From Raffaelea ambrosiae (Eukaryota > Ascomycota > Sordariomycetes > Ophiostomatales > Ophiostomataceae): DNA of 64,000 nucleotides. The notes beneath the pieces were generated by a model. It did no database searches. It saw only the letters and a program-made list of their open reading frames with translations, and was not told the DNA's origin. Both the position numbers and the translations under genes were made by a program. The stretch spans positions 5,715,338 through 5,779,337 of the forward strand of contig PCDI01000001.1 of the NCBI GenBank assembly GCA_002778195.1, written 5' to 3'. Every line of letters starts with the position of its first letter. Positions within the stretch are counted from its first letter, which is position 1. Positions 19,858 through 32,277 of this stretch are shown here, piece after piece.

Positions 19858-22000
19858 AGAGTGCAAGGTGGTGGTGGTGGTGGTGGTGGCAGTGGTGATT
19901 TCGTTCTGTGCATTTTGGTTAGTTTTTATGGAGTCGGAAAAAATCCGTAGGTACTTAATACTTAGCATACCATGCCGGCACCAGGCTCACGATGTCCAGC
20001 CAAGGCAAATGAGGGGACTGAAATAAACATAAACGTAAATATAAGCATATATGCACAAGTGTGCTATCGTATGAACATGTCGTCCTTGCAGGCCAGATCA
20101 GGGCACACACATCTTGAAGTGCTAGCAAAGCTGTGGTAGGGAAAGACACAGACATCAGCATAAAGTCGTCTCTAGAAAGACGCTCTACTAATAAACCCCA
20201 TAATTGCTATGAAAAACTAAAATAATTGACTATGAATCCGTGTTCCAATGTAATGCGGCAGTACAAAAAGATTCAAAGCAGGTTCCAACACCCAACTAAA
20301 GCAAAAAGAAAAGCAAACATTGCAAGTGAAGACAAGCCAAAACAGGACAAACAGTTTGCATACAGAGTTTAAATGCAGCATCGCCGGGGGAAATAATTCC
20401 TTCTTTTTTTCTTTTATTCGCTGTTCTCGTGGCGTGAATTGGCATGTCTCTTCTTTTCTTTTTTCATCGCAGTCGGGAGACCCTATTTGTTCCTGGTTGT
20501 TGGGTTTCTTTTGAAAGGAAGGTTGGTTTCCAGGAGTTGCGGGTTGCCGTGCGAGAACGTATCATCGTAGCAACATAAGAGTGATAATAAAAACGTATAC
20601 GGCGTGTTGATGTGGTATAACAATGCACAGGACGGGCGAGGCGCTGGACAAGCCCAACCCAGAAAGATGACGAGACGGAACGACGCAAATACAAAAAGCG
20701 CAAGACGAAAGACGAAGGTCGAAAAAAGTCACAAGCAGATATGAGAAAGAAAGAAAAACAGATCAGAGAGCCTAAGACAACAAGAGAGACGGGGAAACAC
20801 AACAGCAAAAAAGGGTAAACTAGATGTTTCGTATTTGTTTTTCTTGTTTCTCTTATCCTCTCTCATGTCCAACAAAGCACCACCCGCAAAAAGACGCAGA
20901 AGCGAAAAGCATAAATGCATAGGTCTTTCCCCAGGCAAACACAATCAAACACGGGCAAAAAAAAACCGACAATGAGCAAAAAGAGTAAAAAAAAAAAAAA
21001 AAAAAAACAGTATTTTTTCGGGATTTTGGGTTCCTGGCCACATTATTGGGTAAAGAGACGTCTCATGGTTGCCCACGAACTGAAGTAGTAGTAGTAGTAG
21101 TAGAATTCTTGCTGTATCCAAATGTTTTCGTGCTTTCAAGTTACCCCGTTATAATCGTCCAGTCGTCAAAGCATGGATGTCTTGAAAAATCCAATCGACA
21201 CCGCAAAAAGTTTCGTTCTTGACTCGTCAGAACATGTCAGAGGGCTCGGAACTCGTTAGGAAAAAGAAGGAGCCGAAATATTAATATGTCGTAAAAGATG
21301 CAGGACCCGGGTTCGTGAATCCAGTTCTCCGCGCATTCCACGTCGAAAAGAGGATACGCAGGGAAGAAACGAGAGAATGGAAAGCCAAACCGAAGAAAAG
21401 CACAGAAGAAAGGGGCACGAAAAAAAAAACAGGAACAGAGCAGGACAGCAGCCAGGAAAGAGAAAAGCCAGAAAAAAAAAAACAGTGTAAAACCAGGACA
21501 TAAAACGCAGAACAATGCTCAGACGAGGCCCAAAAAATTGTTTTGAACGATTTGGAGTCTGGCGTCTCCTTCTCCAACAGTCGCAGCTCAATACAGACGC
21601 CATTTTTTTTTGTTGGTGAGAACGAGAGCACGGAAATCGACTAAAAAGGCAAAAGGGGTTTGAGGAGATAGGGTAACGGGCGGTGTTCCCGAACGGTATG
21701 AAAACACGGTTGGAAAGCCATCCTCAAAACGGCATCGGCAAGGTTGGTGGTTTCTTTGGTCCACATACCGAGTCAACGCCCGAAAGTGTAGACAAGGACT
21801 CTCCTCTCGAGAAATCTGATTATGTGCCCCAATGCAACATTGCCCCGGAACACGTCCGACGCAAAGTAGATGCAGCCACTCAGTAGAGCGAAGACGATCC
21901 AACTCGACCTGCGTTATCTGAAGAATCTGCCAAAACGTTTAGCATGCTGCGAGCATGGAGCCAAAATGCAACAACGCTTTAGATCGCAATAAAGATGAAT
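19858..22000. other. Convergent intergenic region, AT-rich, with simple repeats
   Basis: A 2.1-kb gap between two convergent genes. It includes (GGT)7 at 19867-19887, a 21-A run at 20987-21007 and an AGT trinucleotide repeat at 21084-21103. Most of it is A-rich on the plus strand and probably contains long 3' UTRs. None of the small ORFs (mostly Phe/Ser-rich readings of A-runs) is convincing. Confidence 0.5.
19867..19887 (+). repeat. (GGT)7 microsatellite
   Basis: Seven perfect GGT units begin 9 bases after the stop codon of the PI-PLC-like gene, so they lie in its 3' UTR. Confidence 0.8.
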
Positions 22001-24260
22001 CTATTTCTCCATGAACTCACCACTGCCGCGCTGCATGTGGCCGTTCGAGCGTCCGCGGGTGAAACCACCCGGGTTCTCCCAGTCTCCACCAGGGCCACGC
22101 GGCTGGCGCTCAGGGTTCGCCCGGACGCCACTGCCGTTAGCACCAGGTCGCTGGCTGCCAATTGCACCAGGGGTGTCCCGCGACCGGGTCGGGATGCCAG
22201 CACCGTTTCCGTCAAACGAGGAGGAGCCGAGCCCCAGAGACCCCAGACCGTTCACGAGGCTGCCAGGGTCGGCCGTAGCAGAAGGCGGGTTGATGGCCGA
22301 GCCAGGGGTCGTCGGCGTCGTCAAGCCGGGGCCAAATGGGCCTTCGCCTGTGTAATGCGGCATGTACTGGACGCCAGTACTGCTGTGGCCATTGGTCGGG
22401 GGACCCATGGCACCACTGCCGAGAGACGGCGAGGGGCTGGGACTGAACGACCGCAGGTCGGCAAAGCTCTTAACGCCCCTAAGTCCGCTGACACCTCCGT
22501 TGAGGTGGTTCTCGGGGCTGTTGGGGATCGCGAGGTTGGAGCGGTTGATCGAGTGGATGGAGGACTGTTGCCGGTCGCTGAAATCGTACGTCGCGGCGCG
22601 GCTGAGACCACGGGGGTGGCCATCGAGCGTCACGCCGGTCTGCTGGGCCGTTGGCTGACGGGCACCGGTTGCGAACTTGGATTTGCTGACGTGGACCTGT
22701 CTGTTGTCGCCGTCGCCCAGGGAGGCGTGCTCCAGGCCCATGTTATGGGCCAGGATATGGATCAAACGGCGGTCTTCCGGTGAGACGTCGGCAGGGAAGA
22801 TGTGGACTTCACGAGAATCGTCATTGTGGAACATGTAGAGCTCCAGGTAGTAGCGGAGAGTGATTGGGTCGTTCAGGTCGAAGCGGCCAGGAATTCCTAT
22901 GGAGGTGAGTGGGTTAGCAACTTGAAACCAAAAGAAAAAGAAAAAGAACAAGAGAACAAAACAAGTGGGAAAAGGAAAAGAACAGGCAATCCAAGACAAA
23001 GAATCAGGTAAAACTAGGATCTAACCAGAGTGTAAAAAACAAGGGGAGAATTCTGCTGCATGACTTACTACCCTCGTTCATGCCCGACCGCTGGACCGAA
23101 GTTGCCGTGGCCAGGGATGACATGGAGATCTGGTGGGCGGGGCCTCGATGTTGCTCCTCGAGCTGGCCGCGCTTCTCTCGCTTCTCACGTTCGATACGCT
23201 CGCGCTCGTGCTCTGGGAGCATTTTCTTGTACTCAACGCGCAGCTTGCGCCCCTGGATCTCCAGGCCGTTCATCTGGCTGATGACAATGGCGGTGTCCTG
23301 GGCGCTCTGGAAGTTGGCAAAGGCAAGGCCGCGAAACACGCCCTGGTCAAAGTGATAGTTAAACGCGTATGGCTGGGGGAGGTGCATTTCGATCATAAGC
23401 GAGGTCAGATATTCTTTGCGAATATTAAAGGGGATATTCTTGATCACAAGGGCAGTCGGTATCAGATCACCCATGTCCTTCTTGGTATCGGGAAATGTGC
23501 GGATCTCGGGGGTGCCGTAGTTCTGCACGTTAACGGTCGGCGGCTGGACGTTGAACGGATCAGGAGACCCCGAATTGGGCAGGCCCAGAGAGGCGCCCCC
23601 GAGGTGCTGGGGTGGTTGGTAGTAGGGCATGTTATGGGCGTTGTGGTTGCCGAGTTGCGGTTCGGTGGTCGTCCACTCCTGACGGATATATGTTAGAGAA
23701 GACAGACGAAATACAGAATACAGAATACAGAAGAAGACAAAGAAAAAGACGGGGAAAACAAATTGGGAATGTCGTCTCCAACACGTATGAGATGGAACAG
23801 AAGGGGAAAGCAGGTCGGAGCAGAGGGGGAGCCAAATTCCGGGCTGCATGCGCATAGCAAGAAAACATACCGAATGCAGAGCCGGGCGCCGGTTGGCCTG
23901 CCGTATGCGGGAGCCATCGCCGACGGGGCCGTTCATTGTGGCAGCAGAACCGGGGGCATAGCCCCACGAGGACTGGTTTGCTCCGGGAAACACATTGAAG
24001 TTGTGCATGGTATTCTGCACAGGCGTACCGCGATCGTAACGCTGGGGGGCATCGAAGGGGGTGAAGCGGTCGTCTCCGTACAGGGCTGCGTTCGCCGACG
24101 CGCCGGGGCCGTCTGCAGCCTGCTGGTTCCGACGTCCGGCACCGATTGTCTGTGACAGGCCGACAGTCGCATAGCCGGGACGACCACCGCTTGGGGAGTT
24201 GCTCATGGCGCCTGTATAGCCGGGGTAGAAGTCGCCTTGGGGGGGTTGGGAGTTCATCAT
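22001..24260 (-). CDS. cip2: RRM plus R3H RNA-binding protein, Cip2/Pin4-like
   Basis: Three exons (24260-23871, 23678 to about 23069, 22896-22001) give about 631 aa. The N-terminus is Gly/Asn/Ser-rich and disordered. An RRM follows with RNP2 (LVIKNIPF) and RNP1 (FRGLAFANF). After an Arg/Glu-rich helix comes an R3H-like domain (FDLNDPITLRYYLELYMF to HILAHNMGLEH). The C-terminal third is low-complexity with many SP/TP sites. RRM then R3H is the arrangement of fission yeast Cip2 and budding yeast Pin4, which act on stress-responsive mRNA and cell-cycle progression. The second intron donor can be GTAAGT (23068) or GTAGTA three bases earlier. The last codons contain a GTGAGT, so a further 3' exon cannot be excluded. 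Confidence 0.85.
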
Positions 24261-26926
24261 CGCAGGTTGTGGTGGACGGTCAGCCGCGTGGAGACAGCTG
24301 CTGGTGATGGAGGAACAGCGACGAGGAGATGGGGCGGGTCGAAAGTCGGCGAAAAGAGGACGCCTTTGTCGTGTGGTAGTTTCCGGTTTTCCACTTTATG
24401 CGCACGCTATGAGACGAAAACTCTAGAATGCTGGTCACTTCGGCCAAAGACTTAAGGGCAGGGCTGGGACACAGTCGCAGGCACTCGGTCGCGTGTGGGC
24501 GGGGTCGACGAGGAGCGCTCTGCAGCAGTTGGTCGTCGCTTGTGTTGTATGTAGCAATGTGTCGTCGCGGTTGTTGGTCGTTGGCTCGTTCGACAGCAGA
24601 TGCCGTCGAGTGGCGATCCGAGGCTGAGGATGATGGCGGATGGGCGGTGGGAGAAGTCGGTAAAGTGGGCTGCTGTCTGCCGTCGGCTGTCCGCACTGTC
24701 GTCGAAAAAACAAAGTCAAGAAACAGAATCGAAAACCTGAAGAGTAATAGTCAGTGCCCGCCAGACGACAGGGAGGTAGGTGGCAAGGCCGGATGGGGGC
24801 GGCCGGGGTGGGAAAAAGGAGAAGAGAAGGCGCAGAAAAAAAAAGGGCTGCAGAGAAAGACGAAAAAAAGGGAAGGGGGAGGGGGAAAAGCGTTTTTTTT
24901 TTTTTCTGGGCTGCCGGCCAGGACACCGCACAGCACGCCGCCAGGCAAGACTGCTTCACTCAGGATGCGCAGACTATACTCTCGACGGCGACCGGGGAGG
25001 CGCGAGGCACATGATGGATGCAGCAGCTGACGTCGGCACGGTGGTCTGGGAGGGCAGCGAGACGTGGTAAGGGGGGGATGAAACCAACTCGTGAGAACCT
25101 ACGCTGTGCGACCGAGAAAAGGAGCAGGACGGGACGCCGTGCAGATGCTCAGGAGGTGGCAAGCAAAGGAAAGGCTGGTCGCTGAGTTCGCCGATCGTGT
25201 CGTGTTCTCGAGAGACGGGCGTGCAGCGTAGCGGTCGTTGCTATGGTCTGGTCATAAGTTGTGCCTTTATTGATGATGGTTTATTTTTGGGTGTATTTTT
25301 GGGAGGCAATCTGCATTTGTTATTTTTTTTTTCTTAGGTCATTTCCTTAGGCCAATTTCTTGGGTCGGTTTTTGGGGCCAGGTTTTGGGGCCAGGTTTTG
25401 GGGATCATTTGGGTCTCTCTTTGGGGCCTCTTTGGGCCTCCCCGGAGTTAGCTCGCAGAGCCTAAATGGAGTGTGGTAGGCTTGGGGGAGGGCGCGTTTG
25501 GCGGTAACTGCAAGATGAACTATGCCACCATGACACTGCAAGTAGCATAGTTACGCCACTATGCCACTACACTACTACCACTGTGCCAATCTGCCGCATT
25601 GATGACTCGGATTGGGGGCAGGTGCGTCTCCACTCCTGACCGCCCGCTGGGCCAATAAGATGGCGTTTTGTGCCCCAGCCGTGACAAGCCGGGGGACTGG
25701 TGGTGGGACAACCGGCGCAGCAAACAACAGTAGACACCTGCCAGTTGTCGTGAGACCAACAATGGTTGGAGACTGGAGGCAGAACCGCAGAACTGCAGAA
25801 CAGCGTGCTCTCATCATGACCAGTTCTACGTATGCTCTACTCGTAAACATCTAATCCCCACAACGGACCCATTACGAGGCATATTCAGAACTCGGAGGAC
25901 AGTGCCCGCACCGTATTAAAATTGCATGAATTTGGCTGTTTGTTGAGTGGACGCTTATGTAACGACACGATACCCACAAGACGGCCCAACCCAACAAGCC
26001 AGCCCCTGCGAGGCAGAGTTGGGGGGTGCTCGCACGCTGCGTTCGACTTGGCCTTGACGAGGTGGGCAGACGAGACAGCCACGCTCGCCGGCTGCGGTGG
26101 TAACGTCAGGCAACAACCTCTGGAAATAAACAACCAGGCACCAGCTGAGCAAATGCGCAAATAAGAAAACAAAGAGTAAGAATAAGAAAATATACAACGT
26201 GCAAAGACGTGAAGAAATGCACTCTCAAATGAGCAAGTGCGATGTCTGTCAAAAGAAGAGAGGAAACACAAGGAAACACACAGGAAGCTCAAGAATTAAA
26301 CGATTCGTTTGTGTTTGACTTGCCGACATTGCAGGATCTGGCGTGAAAAATAAACATGTCTTGCGAAAGGTGTGACACCACACTCTGAGCGTGATCAGTG
26401 TTTGGTTTTATCCTGCCAACTGTTTCATTTTGAACTGCCTACTGTCTTGCCGATGCCTGGACATCATTCGCTTGGATGTATACGTTTCTGGAGTTGTTTT
26501 ATTAGGAAATATCAAGAAGTAAAATGTTTTGGTGATTTCTAGTTACAAAATAACAGAACTAGACATTAAATATTTGAACCAACCACAACTCAAGAAAATT
26601 ATTGAAAAGAAAGCCAAAACTGCACTTGCTTCTGCAATATCTATTACCTTGAATATTTGGACTTGGTTTACTGCCAATGGTTGAATCGTTACTAAGTATG
26701 CTCTTCTGAACTTTGACACCAAATCGCCTCACCACTTGAGCTCACATCAACAGACATCAACGTCTGTTTGGCAAAACAAACCAACATAAGTTGACTATTC
26801 TAAAAATTCCTCATTCCTCACATTAGCTGTCGAAAATGAAAGGAGAAGTGCAGATTACAAATTTGCCGCATTTCCCAATCATCCCTTTCAAGGTTAAAAA
26901 AATGTGGTTTCCATGCAGCTTTCCGC
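24261..26926. other. Long non-coding stretch upstream of cip2
   Basis: The first 900 bp are GC-rich with purine runs (about 24820-24890) and are probably the promoter and long 5' UTR of the Cip2-like gene. A short G-rich tandem repeat is listed separately at 25370-25403. About 25506-25590 contains several copies of a CACTATGCCA-like word. From about 26300 to 26820 the base composition becomes clearly AT-rich. No ORF here shows protein-family features and I see no tRNA. Confidence 0.5.
25370..25403 (+). repeat. 13-bp tandem repeat, TTTTGGGGCCAGG
   Basis: Two perfect copies (25370-25382, 25383-25395) and a partial third (25396-25403) are followed by degenerate G/T-rich copies to about 25440. 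The unit has no recognised function. Confidence 0.75.
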
Positions 26927-27253
26927 TCAGGCGGCGCCCATAGACTCTGTCTCGGAAAGAGACTGCGCGTTGGAGATTGCCTGCCAGAAAGTCGCAAAGT
27001 GGTCAGGCGCCGGGCTCTTGAGTGACACCGTCGTCCACGCAGCTGACAGTGCACCATTGGCTGTAGCCACGGCGAGTGAGACCTGAAGGGTGGGATTTGA
27101 ATTGGTTTAAGACAATTTATGAGTTCATGAGCGCACGAGAGCACCAGAGAGCGATAACTGACAGGCAAGTTCAAGAGATGACAGAAATGACCAGAGCAAA
27201 TCACTAACAGGCTCGAAGAATACTCCAATCATACTTCTTCGCCAATGCGACAT
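26927..27253 (-). CDS. Possible small two-exon gene (66 aa), unrecognised
   Basis: The minus-strand frame 27082-26927 reads 51 codons with ordinary amino-acid composition and ends in TGA. It follows a good CAG acceptor preceded by a C/T-rich tract. A short upstream exon from the ATG at 27253 to 27209 can join it in frame through a GTTAGT donor (126-nt intron), giving 66 aa. I do not recognise the protein. It has no signal peptide, and the sequence reads like a helical fragment (VATANGALSAAW, FATFWQAISNAQ). It could equally be the last exon of a decayed larger gene. Confidence 0.25.
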
Positions 27254-28089
27254 ACTTAGCAGTTTAATGATATCTGGTTGGTCAAGCCCGGCGGCTCCTT
27301 ACAGGTCCCCGGAACACATGCACGTGGTTACCAGGCATCCGCCGACTAACACGGAGAACTGGACAAATAGACAGGCACTGGGCCAACGGGGTTTCTTCTT
27401 CTTTTTTTGCCAGCTCCGTTTCTTTAGATTGGGCGGAGGAACTTGCTATTTAGACGTCATCAACACCTGCCAACCACTGTGACCCATAAAACACTATTGT
27501 ACAAAATCAAACAGGCAAGACTCGAGAAATTAATGAAAAAGAACAGAAAAGCAAAAACCGACAAAAAAAGGAAGTCTCTCTCTCTTGGATCTTGCGATGC
27601 CTTTGGGTATCGTTTCCTGAAACTCAGATGCCTGTGCTTGAAAAATAAAACCTCGCGCGGTAAAGGCCACCACGACAGCAACACACACCCTTTTGCAAAC
27701 CACGATTGCCTCGAAGGAATGCGGCGGGGGCACACTGGAAGGTGGTGGGCATGCATCAGGCTACGGGAAAAGGCGCCAGCAAAAGAAGCAAGGAGAGAGG
27801 GGAGGAGGGAGAGAGGTAAAGAGAGGCAACACAACCATACAACCATAGCATATATCCGGCCAGCCGTCCCCTCCTGTTTGTGCGCGCAAGATATCAAAAC
27901 CCTAGAAGAACAAATAACTTCAACAGCATCCAAGCCCCGACCCTGTCGCCCTGCACCATTGCCTGTAGTAGTCGGTTGTCAAAAACGAACAAAAGAGAAC
28001 CGTATGGTAGCGGAGCTGTGCGTTGCGTGAGACAAGAGGAGAGAAGAGAAAAAGAGGCCGCAGCCGGAAAGGAGAGGCACCCGAGGAGC
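27254..28089. other. 3' flank of H2A.Z
   Basis: Contains the 3' UTR and downstream region of the histone gene on the minus strand. I see no other supported feature. Confidence 0.45.
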
Positions 28090-29096
28090 TCAAGCCTCGA
28101 TGGCGGCCTTGCTCTTCTTCTTCTGCTCCACCTTGAGCAGCAGGGCGCGATTGATGTGCGGCAGGACACCACCAAAGGCAATGGTCGCACGGATCAGGGT
28201 GTCGAGCTCCTCGTCGCCACGGATGGCCAGCTGCAGATGACGAGGAGTGATGCGCTTCACCTTGAGGTCCTTTGCTGCGTTCTGTTGGGTTGTTTGCGTT
28301 AGCCAGATATTCCAAAGCGGGCATCGCACCGGAGAACGATTGTACTTACACCTGCCAGCTCGAGCACCTCAGCAGTAAGGTACTCCAGAACAGCGGTGAC
28401 GTAGACGGCAGCTTTGGCTCCAACGCGCATCTTGTTCTGGGTGTTGGCCTTGAGGAAACGCTTGACACGACCGCAAGGGAACTAAGCACGTGCGGGGGGG
28501 CACAGGTTAGCAAATCGAAGGATCCGGTAAGCAAAACGCACGGCAAACAGGGCGCTCGATGGCTGTCGGCAGGTTGGAATGTGAGTCGCATGCGCGCAGA
28601 CGGCTTTAGGCGGGGGGGTTGCGGCCGAGAATGTGCGGCCGCCGTTGCTGCCTGCCGTCCACCCCTCACGAATCGCTGTCCATGACCGGCGCAAATGTCG
28701 CAATGACGCAGACGAGGCCAGAACCCAACGAGAGAGTACTTGCGCGAGTTTTCGCGGAGACTGAAAACGAGGAGAAAAGGGAAGAACGGCGCGCACACGT
28801 CATGTGTCCGGGCGAAATGTCTCGGTGTGGTCGGGGTCGTCGATAAGATCGGGGCTTAAGAGCTCGAACGCGTCGTCCGTAGAGTCGAGGGTCGAGGGTC
28901 GAGGGTCGAGGGAAACACACATCGCAGCCGTCGTCGTTGCGCGCAGAAAAGGAGACACAAAAAGTAGCAAAAAAAGCATGAGACTTACTTGGAGGCCAGC
29001 CCGCGCAGAGTGGCTCTGCTGCTTCTTCGGCCCGTCGACGGACGTCTTGCCGCCGGAGCTCTTGCCGCCCGAGGACTTGCCCTTTCCGCCAGCCAT
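28090..29096 (-). CDS. hH2Az: Histone H2A.Z variant
   Basis: Three exons (29096-28989, 28481-28350, 28281-28090) encode 143 aa, the normal H2A.Z length. The N-terminal tail is GK/GGKSS-rich and is followed by the SHSARAGLQ|FPCGRVKRFL junction at the first intron. The histone fold continues through AKAAVYVTAVLEYLTAEVLELAGNA. The acidic-patch and docking region has the H2A.Z-specific form LQLAIRGDEELDTLI and GGVLPHINRALL, rather than canonical H2A. The protein replaces H2A in nucleosomes at promoters through SWR1-type exchange. The first intron is 507 nt, far longer than others in this window, and contains a heptamer repeat. The second is 68 nt. Confidence 0.95.
28884..28911 (+). repeat. (GTCGAGG)4 tandem repeat inside H2A.Z intron 1
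   Basis: Four perfect 7-bp units lie in the first intron of the H2A.Z gene, about 80 bp downstream of its donor site. Confidence 0.85.
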
Positions 29097-30560
29097 TGTA
29101 TCTCCGGTTCGTTCGGTTGTTGGGACGTGAGGTGCGAGTTGAGAGGGACCCTGAAAAGGTGACGTGGGTTTTTTGGGAGTTTTTTTTTTTTTCGCGCGAG
29201 AGGGGTGGTGAAAATGGATATCAAGCTAAAGCTTGCAAATAAAAAAATGAAAGAAAAAAAATGTAAACAGCGGAGCTGATGCGAAAGACGAGTGATGTCG
29301 GGGCGCGATCGTCGATGGAATATATGGGCTGGTTTCGTGGATGCGAAACGTTGTCGCGATGCGTGGACGAAGTGGTGGTGGGAAAAGAAAAGAAAGCGTG
29401 TTGTTTTTTTTTCTGGTTGGGTTTGGCGACAGGCAGTCGTACTTGGGGGCGTAATAGGCGATGCGAATTCCGAGTGATGGAAAATTCAGAGGGCTGGCGA
29501 AAACAGGCTGCGGCGCCCCTCCCAAGGGAAAAAAAAAACATAAACAAAAAAGAACCCCAAAACCAAAACAATGGAACAGGGCGGCTAGGCGATCGTCTAG
29601 GCGTTGAGGCGTCCTGTGGGTGGCTCCTTCCAGGGCGTCAGGCATGTAGGCTGCCAACCTGTATTACCTTGTAAAGTGCGACCTGCTTCCAGCCAACTCC
29701 GGCGGGGCGGTTCTGACCACGTGCGCACATCTGGCGGAGTGGGAAAGCACGATCCAGCGACGACTGCAAGGCAAGAACGTCAAGAGGAAGAAGGCTTCGG
29801 AAATGAGGAAAGGGGCTTCAAAATACAAACCTGCAATGGCTCCTTGCACTGGCAAAGACAACGGCCAACCCTTGTGTCCCTGGCCTTGCCAGAAAGCGGA
29901 GGCCGGCCTTCGCCAAAGTGGCATACTTACCTGGCCGTGGCTCTCAGGAAAGTCCCCAGCCTGCCCAACAGCAAAGGCCATAGGTTGAACGGCAAACACC
30001 TAGCCAAGAATGACAAAATGGGTGTCTTTGCAACCGGAATCATTGAGAGACCAAGATCTGGCATATTTTGATGTCCAGCGGGCTTCCTGTCATGTTACCG
30101 GCTGTTCTATGTTTGTTGTGACGGCTGCTGGGGAGGGACGTTTTTCGCCAGCATGGCAAAATTTGGAGGAGTCTCAATCGCATGATTAAGCGATCAGCGA
30201 TAAGCCTTATCGTCAAGCCACAGCCGCGTCAAGCCACTTTGGGTTGATATCACGCCAAGCGTCGCGGACTAATCGCCAACGACCCAACGGACTTCCACTT
30301 GAACAACATAACTACTGACCAACAGGCTGTACGCGTGCCATTCTCCCTCTATGTATTTTATTCTTGTCCTTTTTCCAAATGCAAGATCAGGTATCATGGC
30401 GTTGATTGTTCCTGCACTATATATTTTCTGATGATATCTACAAATTTGTTTAAAAGTCAAGAGAAACGTCAAATGCTGCGAAACACAAGCTCGCGGCTCA
30501 CCTGAGCGTCTAAATGCTGTCCAGTGTCGAATGACGGACAGCACCATCTTACTAGGCGCT
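29097..30560. other. Promoter of H2A.Z and 3' flank of GH5 gene
   Basis: A 1.5-kb gap. The part next to H2A.Z (29100-29600) has several A/T homopolymer runs, typical of a nucleosome-depleted promoter. The rest (29600-30560) shows no coding signal, repeat or RNA gene that I can support. Confidence 0.45.
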
Positions 30561-32277
30561 CTATTGTGTCCTTGAATCTGCCATCAAAATATCATTAAGC
30601 CCGTCCCTCCTGCGGCAGTTCTCTAACTTAAAAGATGCCGCTAGCGCGTCCAGTTCTTCCATGGTCTTCCCTTCAAAGTAGCTTGCATACTCCTTAGTCA
30701 AAATCTCTGACAACAACATCTCACGCAGAGCACGGTGGATGTGTCCTTCAATCCGCCAATGTTCTGGGTAGCGCCAGTTGATAAACTTTTCTGGAATTTC
30801 CTCGCGAAAGTGTTGGACCACTGGGTCATAAATCTGATGAACGTGAGTGTCGTCACGGCCCCATTTGTCGATCCCCAGCCGTTTCTTCTTTGCCAGGAAT
30901 GGCTGGAGAAGCTTCATGTAAGGCGTATCAGGACTCAGATGTACCATGCCTAGCCATATTGCTGTTAGCTGTTGTCATTTATCGACAAGACAACAGTTCA
31001 CTCACCCTGAAACCCAATATCTTTGTATAACCAAATGCTCCAGCTTGTCTTATCAGCCTCGTAGATGGACAGCTGCTGCTTCAGAAGATTGTATCTCTGG
31101 TCGTTTATCTTCTGATAGTCTGCATCTCTCTCATCTGCATAAACCGGCCCAAACTCCCCATTCCATATCTGTGGCAGGTGTTAGGCTTTATTTTCCGACG
31201 ACGGATTGGGTAACTTACGGGCACCCCATGAGCTCGCATGAATTTGACCTTCCGCTCATAGGAAGCCTGCAGAAATTGTTTCTGCTTCTCTGTCGCTTGG
31301 TAAGGCTCGCCAGCTGGAAATCCCATGGTAGCATAGTCGTGAATAGCATAGACACAGTTCGGCAGCGCCTCCTTGAATGCCGTGAAATCCATGGCGTAGG
31401 TGTTGCCATCCAGGTACAATATATGATTGGGATCAATTTCACGGATGGCCTTTTCAACCCGGGTATAGAAATCTTGCAAGACAGCATGCTTCGGGTCGGC
31501 AGGCTCGTTGAGAGGGTTGTAGCCAGCAACCTGTGGCAATCGTCAGTTTATTGCTCAAAGACGGACTTGCAAGCTTTCTCACTAACCCATCTGTTATTAG
31601 CATAGTGCTTTGAAATTTCTACCCAGAGGTTGACAACACGGTCTTGGTGGTCTTTGAAATCCCAAAATAGGGCCTTTTGAAGACCGGAGTCGCTGTGCCA
31701 GCCCTGGTTCTGACCTCCTGGAGCGGTATGCAAATCAAGGATTGTGTACAAGCCAACGGAGGAACACAAATCAACGATTCGGTCAATCAGACGAAAACCT
31801 TCTGCTTTGATGATGGAAGGATTCAGGTCGTCAATGAAGTGCCTGTGGTTGATTGGGATACGAATACAGTTCAGGCCCAGAGACGCAAGGAACTCGGCAT
31901 CTTTCTCGGTGAAAAAATACTCGAGGAACTGAAAAGTTTAGTCTCCATAGACGTGGCCACATACCAGGGTGCACTGACCTTGTCAAAAAAAAAGTCATAT
32001 TTTTCTTGACCGAGCACCTCCAGCATGGCAGCGCGCATTTCTGACTCGTGCCCAGGATATCCAGTGATGAAATTCTCCATGTTTGTATGGCCGCCAGTGG
32101 CACACTTCGTGACCGTGGTTAACGTTAGGACCTAATGGGGTTTGGGGGGTGGTTCGAGTCTACTCTAACGACAGAAACGGGGCTACTCACGCCCTTCAAA
32201 ACCACACGCTGACCATTCCCATCGACAATTTCCGTTCCTCTGACTTTGAGAAAGCCCTTGGGCTCTTGGGTTGCCAT
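30561..32277 (-). CDS. Glycoside hydrolase family 5 enzyme without signal peptide
   Basis: Six exons (32277-32191, 32104-31979, 31928-31587, 31530-31219, 31168-31006, 30949-30561) give 472 aa in one frame. The GH5 landmarks are the N-terminal NMENFITGYPGHE segment, NCIRIPINHRHF, LDLHTAPGGQN, the acid/base Glu194 in NPLNEPA and the nucleophile Glu294 in IWNGEFGPV. The N-terminus (MATQEPKGFLKVRG) has no secretory signal, so the enzyme is probably intracellular. Family 5 enzymes cleave beta-linked glucans, mannans or glycosides; the subfamily and substrate are not certain. The gene is divergent from a sugar transporter gene 896 bp away, which suggests that imported oligosaccharides or glycosides are its substrate. 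Confidence 0.87.

Noticed and set aside
18406..19968. 520-codon open frame antisense to the PI-PLC-like gene
   Set aside because: It mirrors the coding frame through GC-rich third positions, is rich in Gly/Val/Asp without any domain, and covers a gene with clear catalytic histidines.
20940..21600. Several Phe-rich small ORFs in the A-rich 3' region
   Set aside because: They are translations of A/T homopolymer runs.
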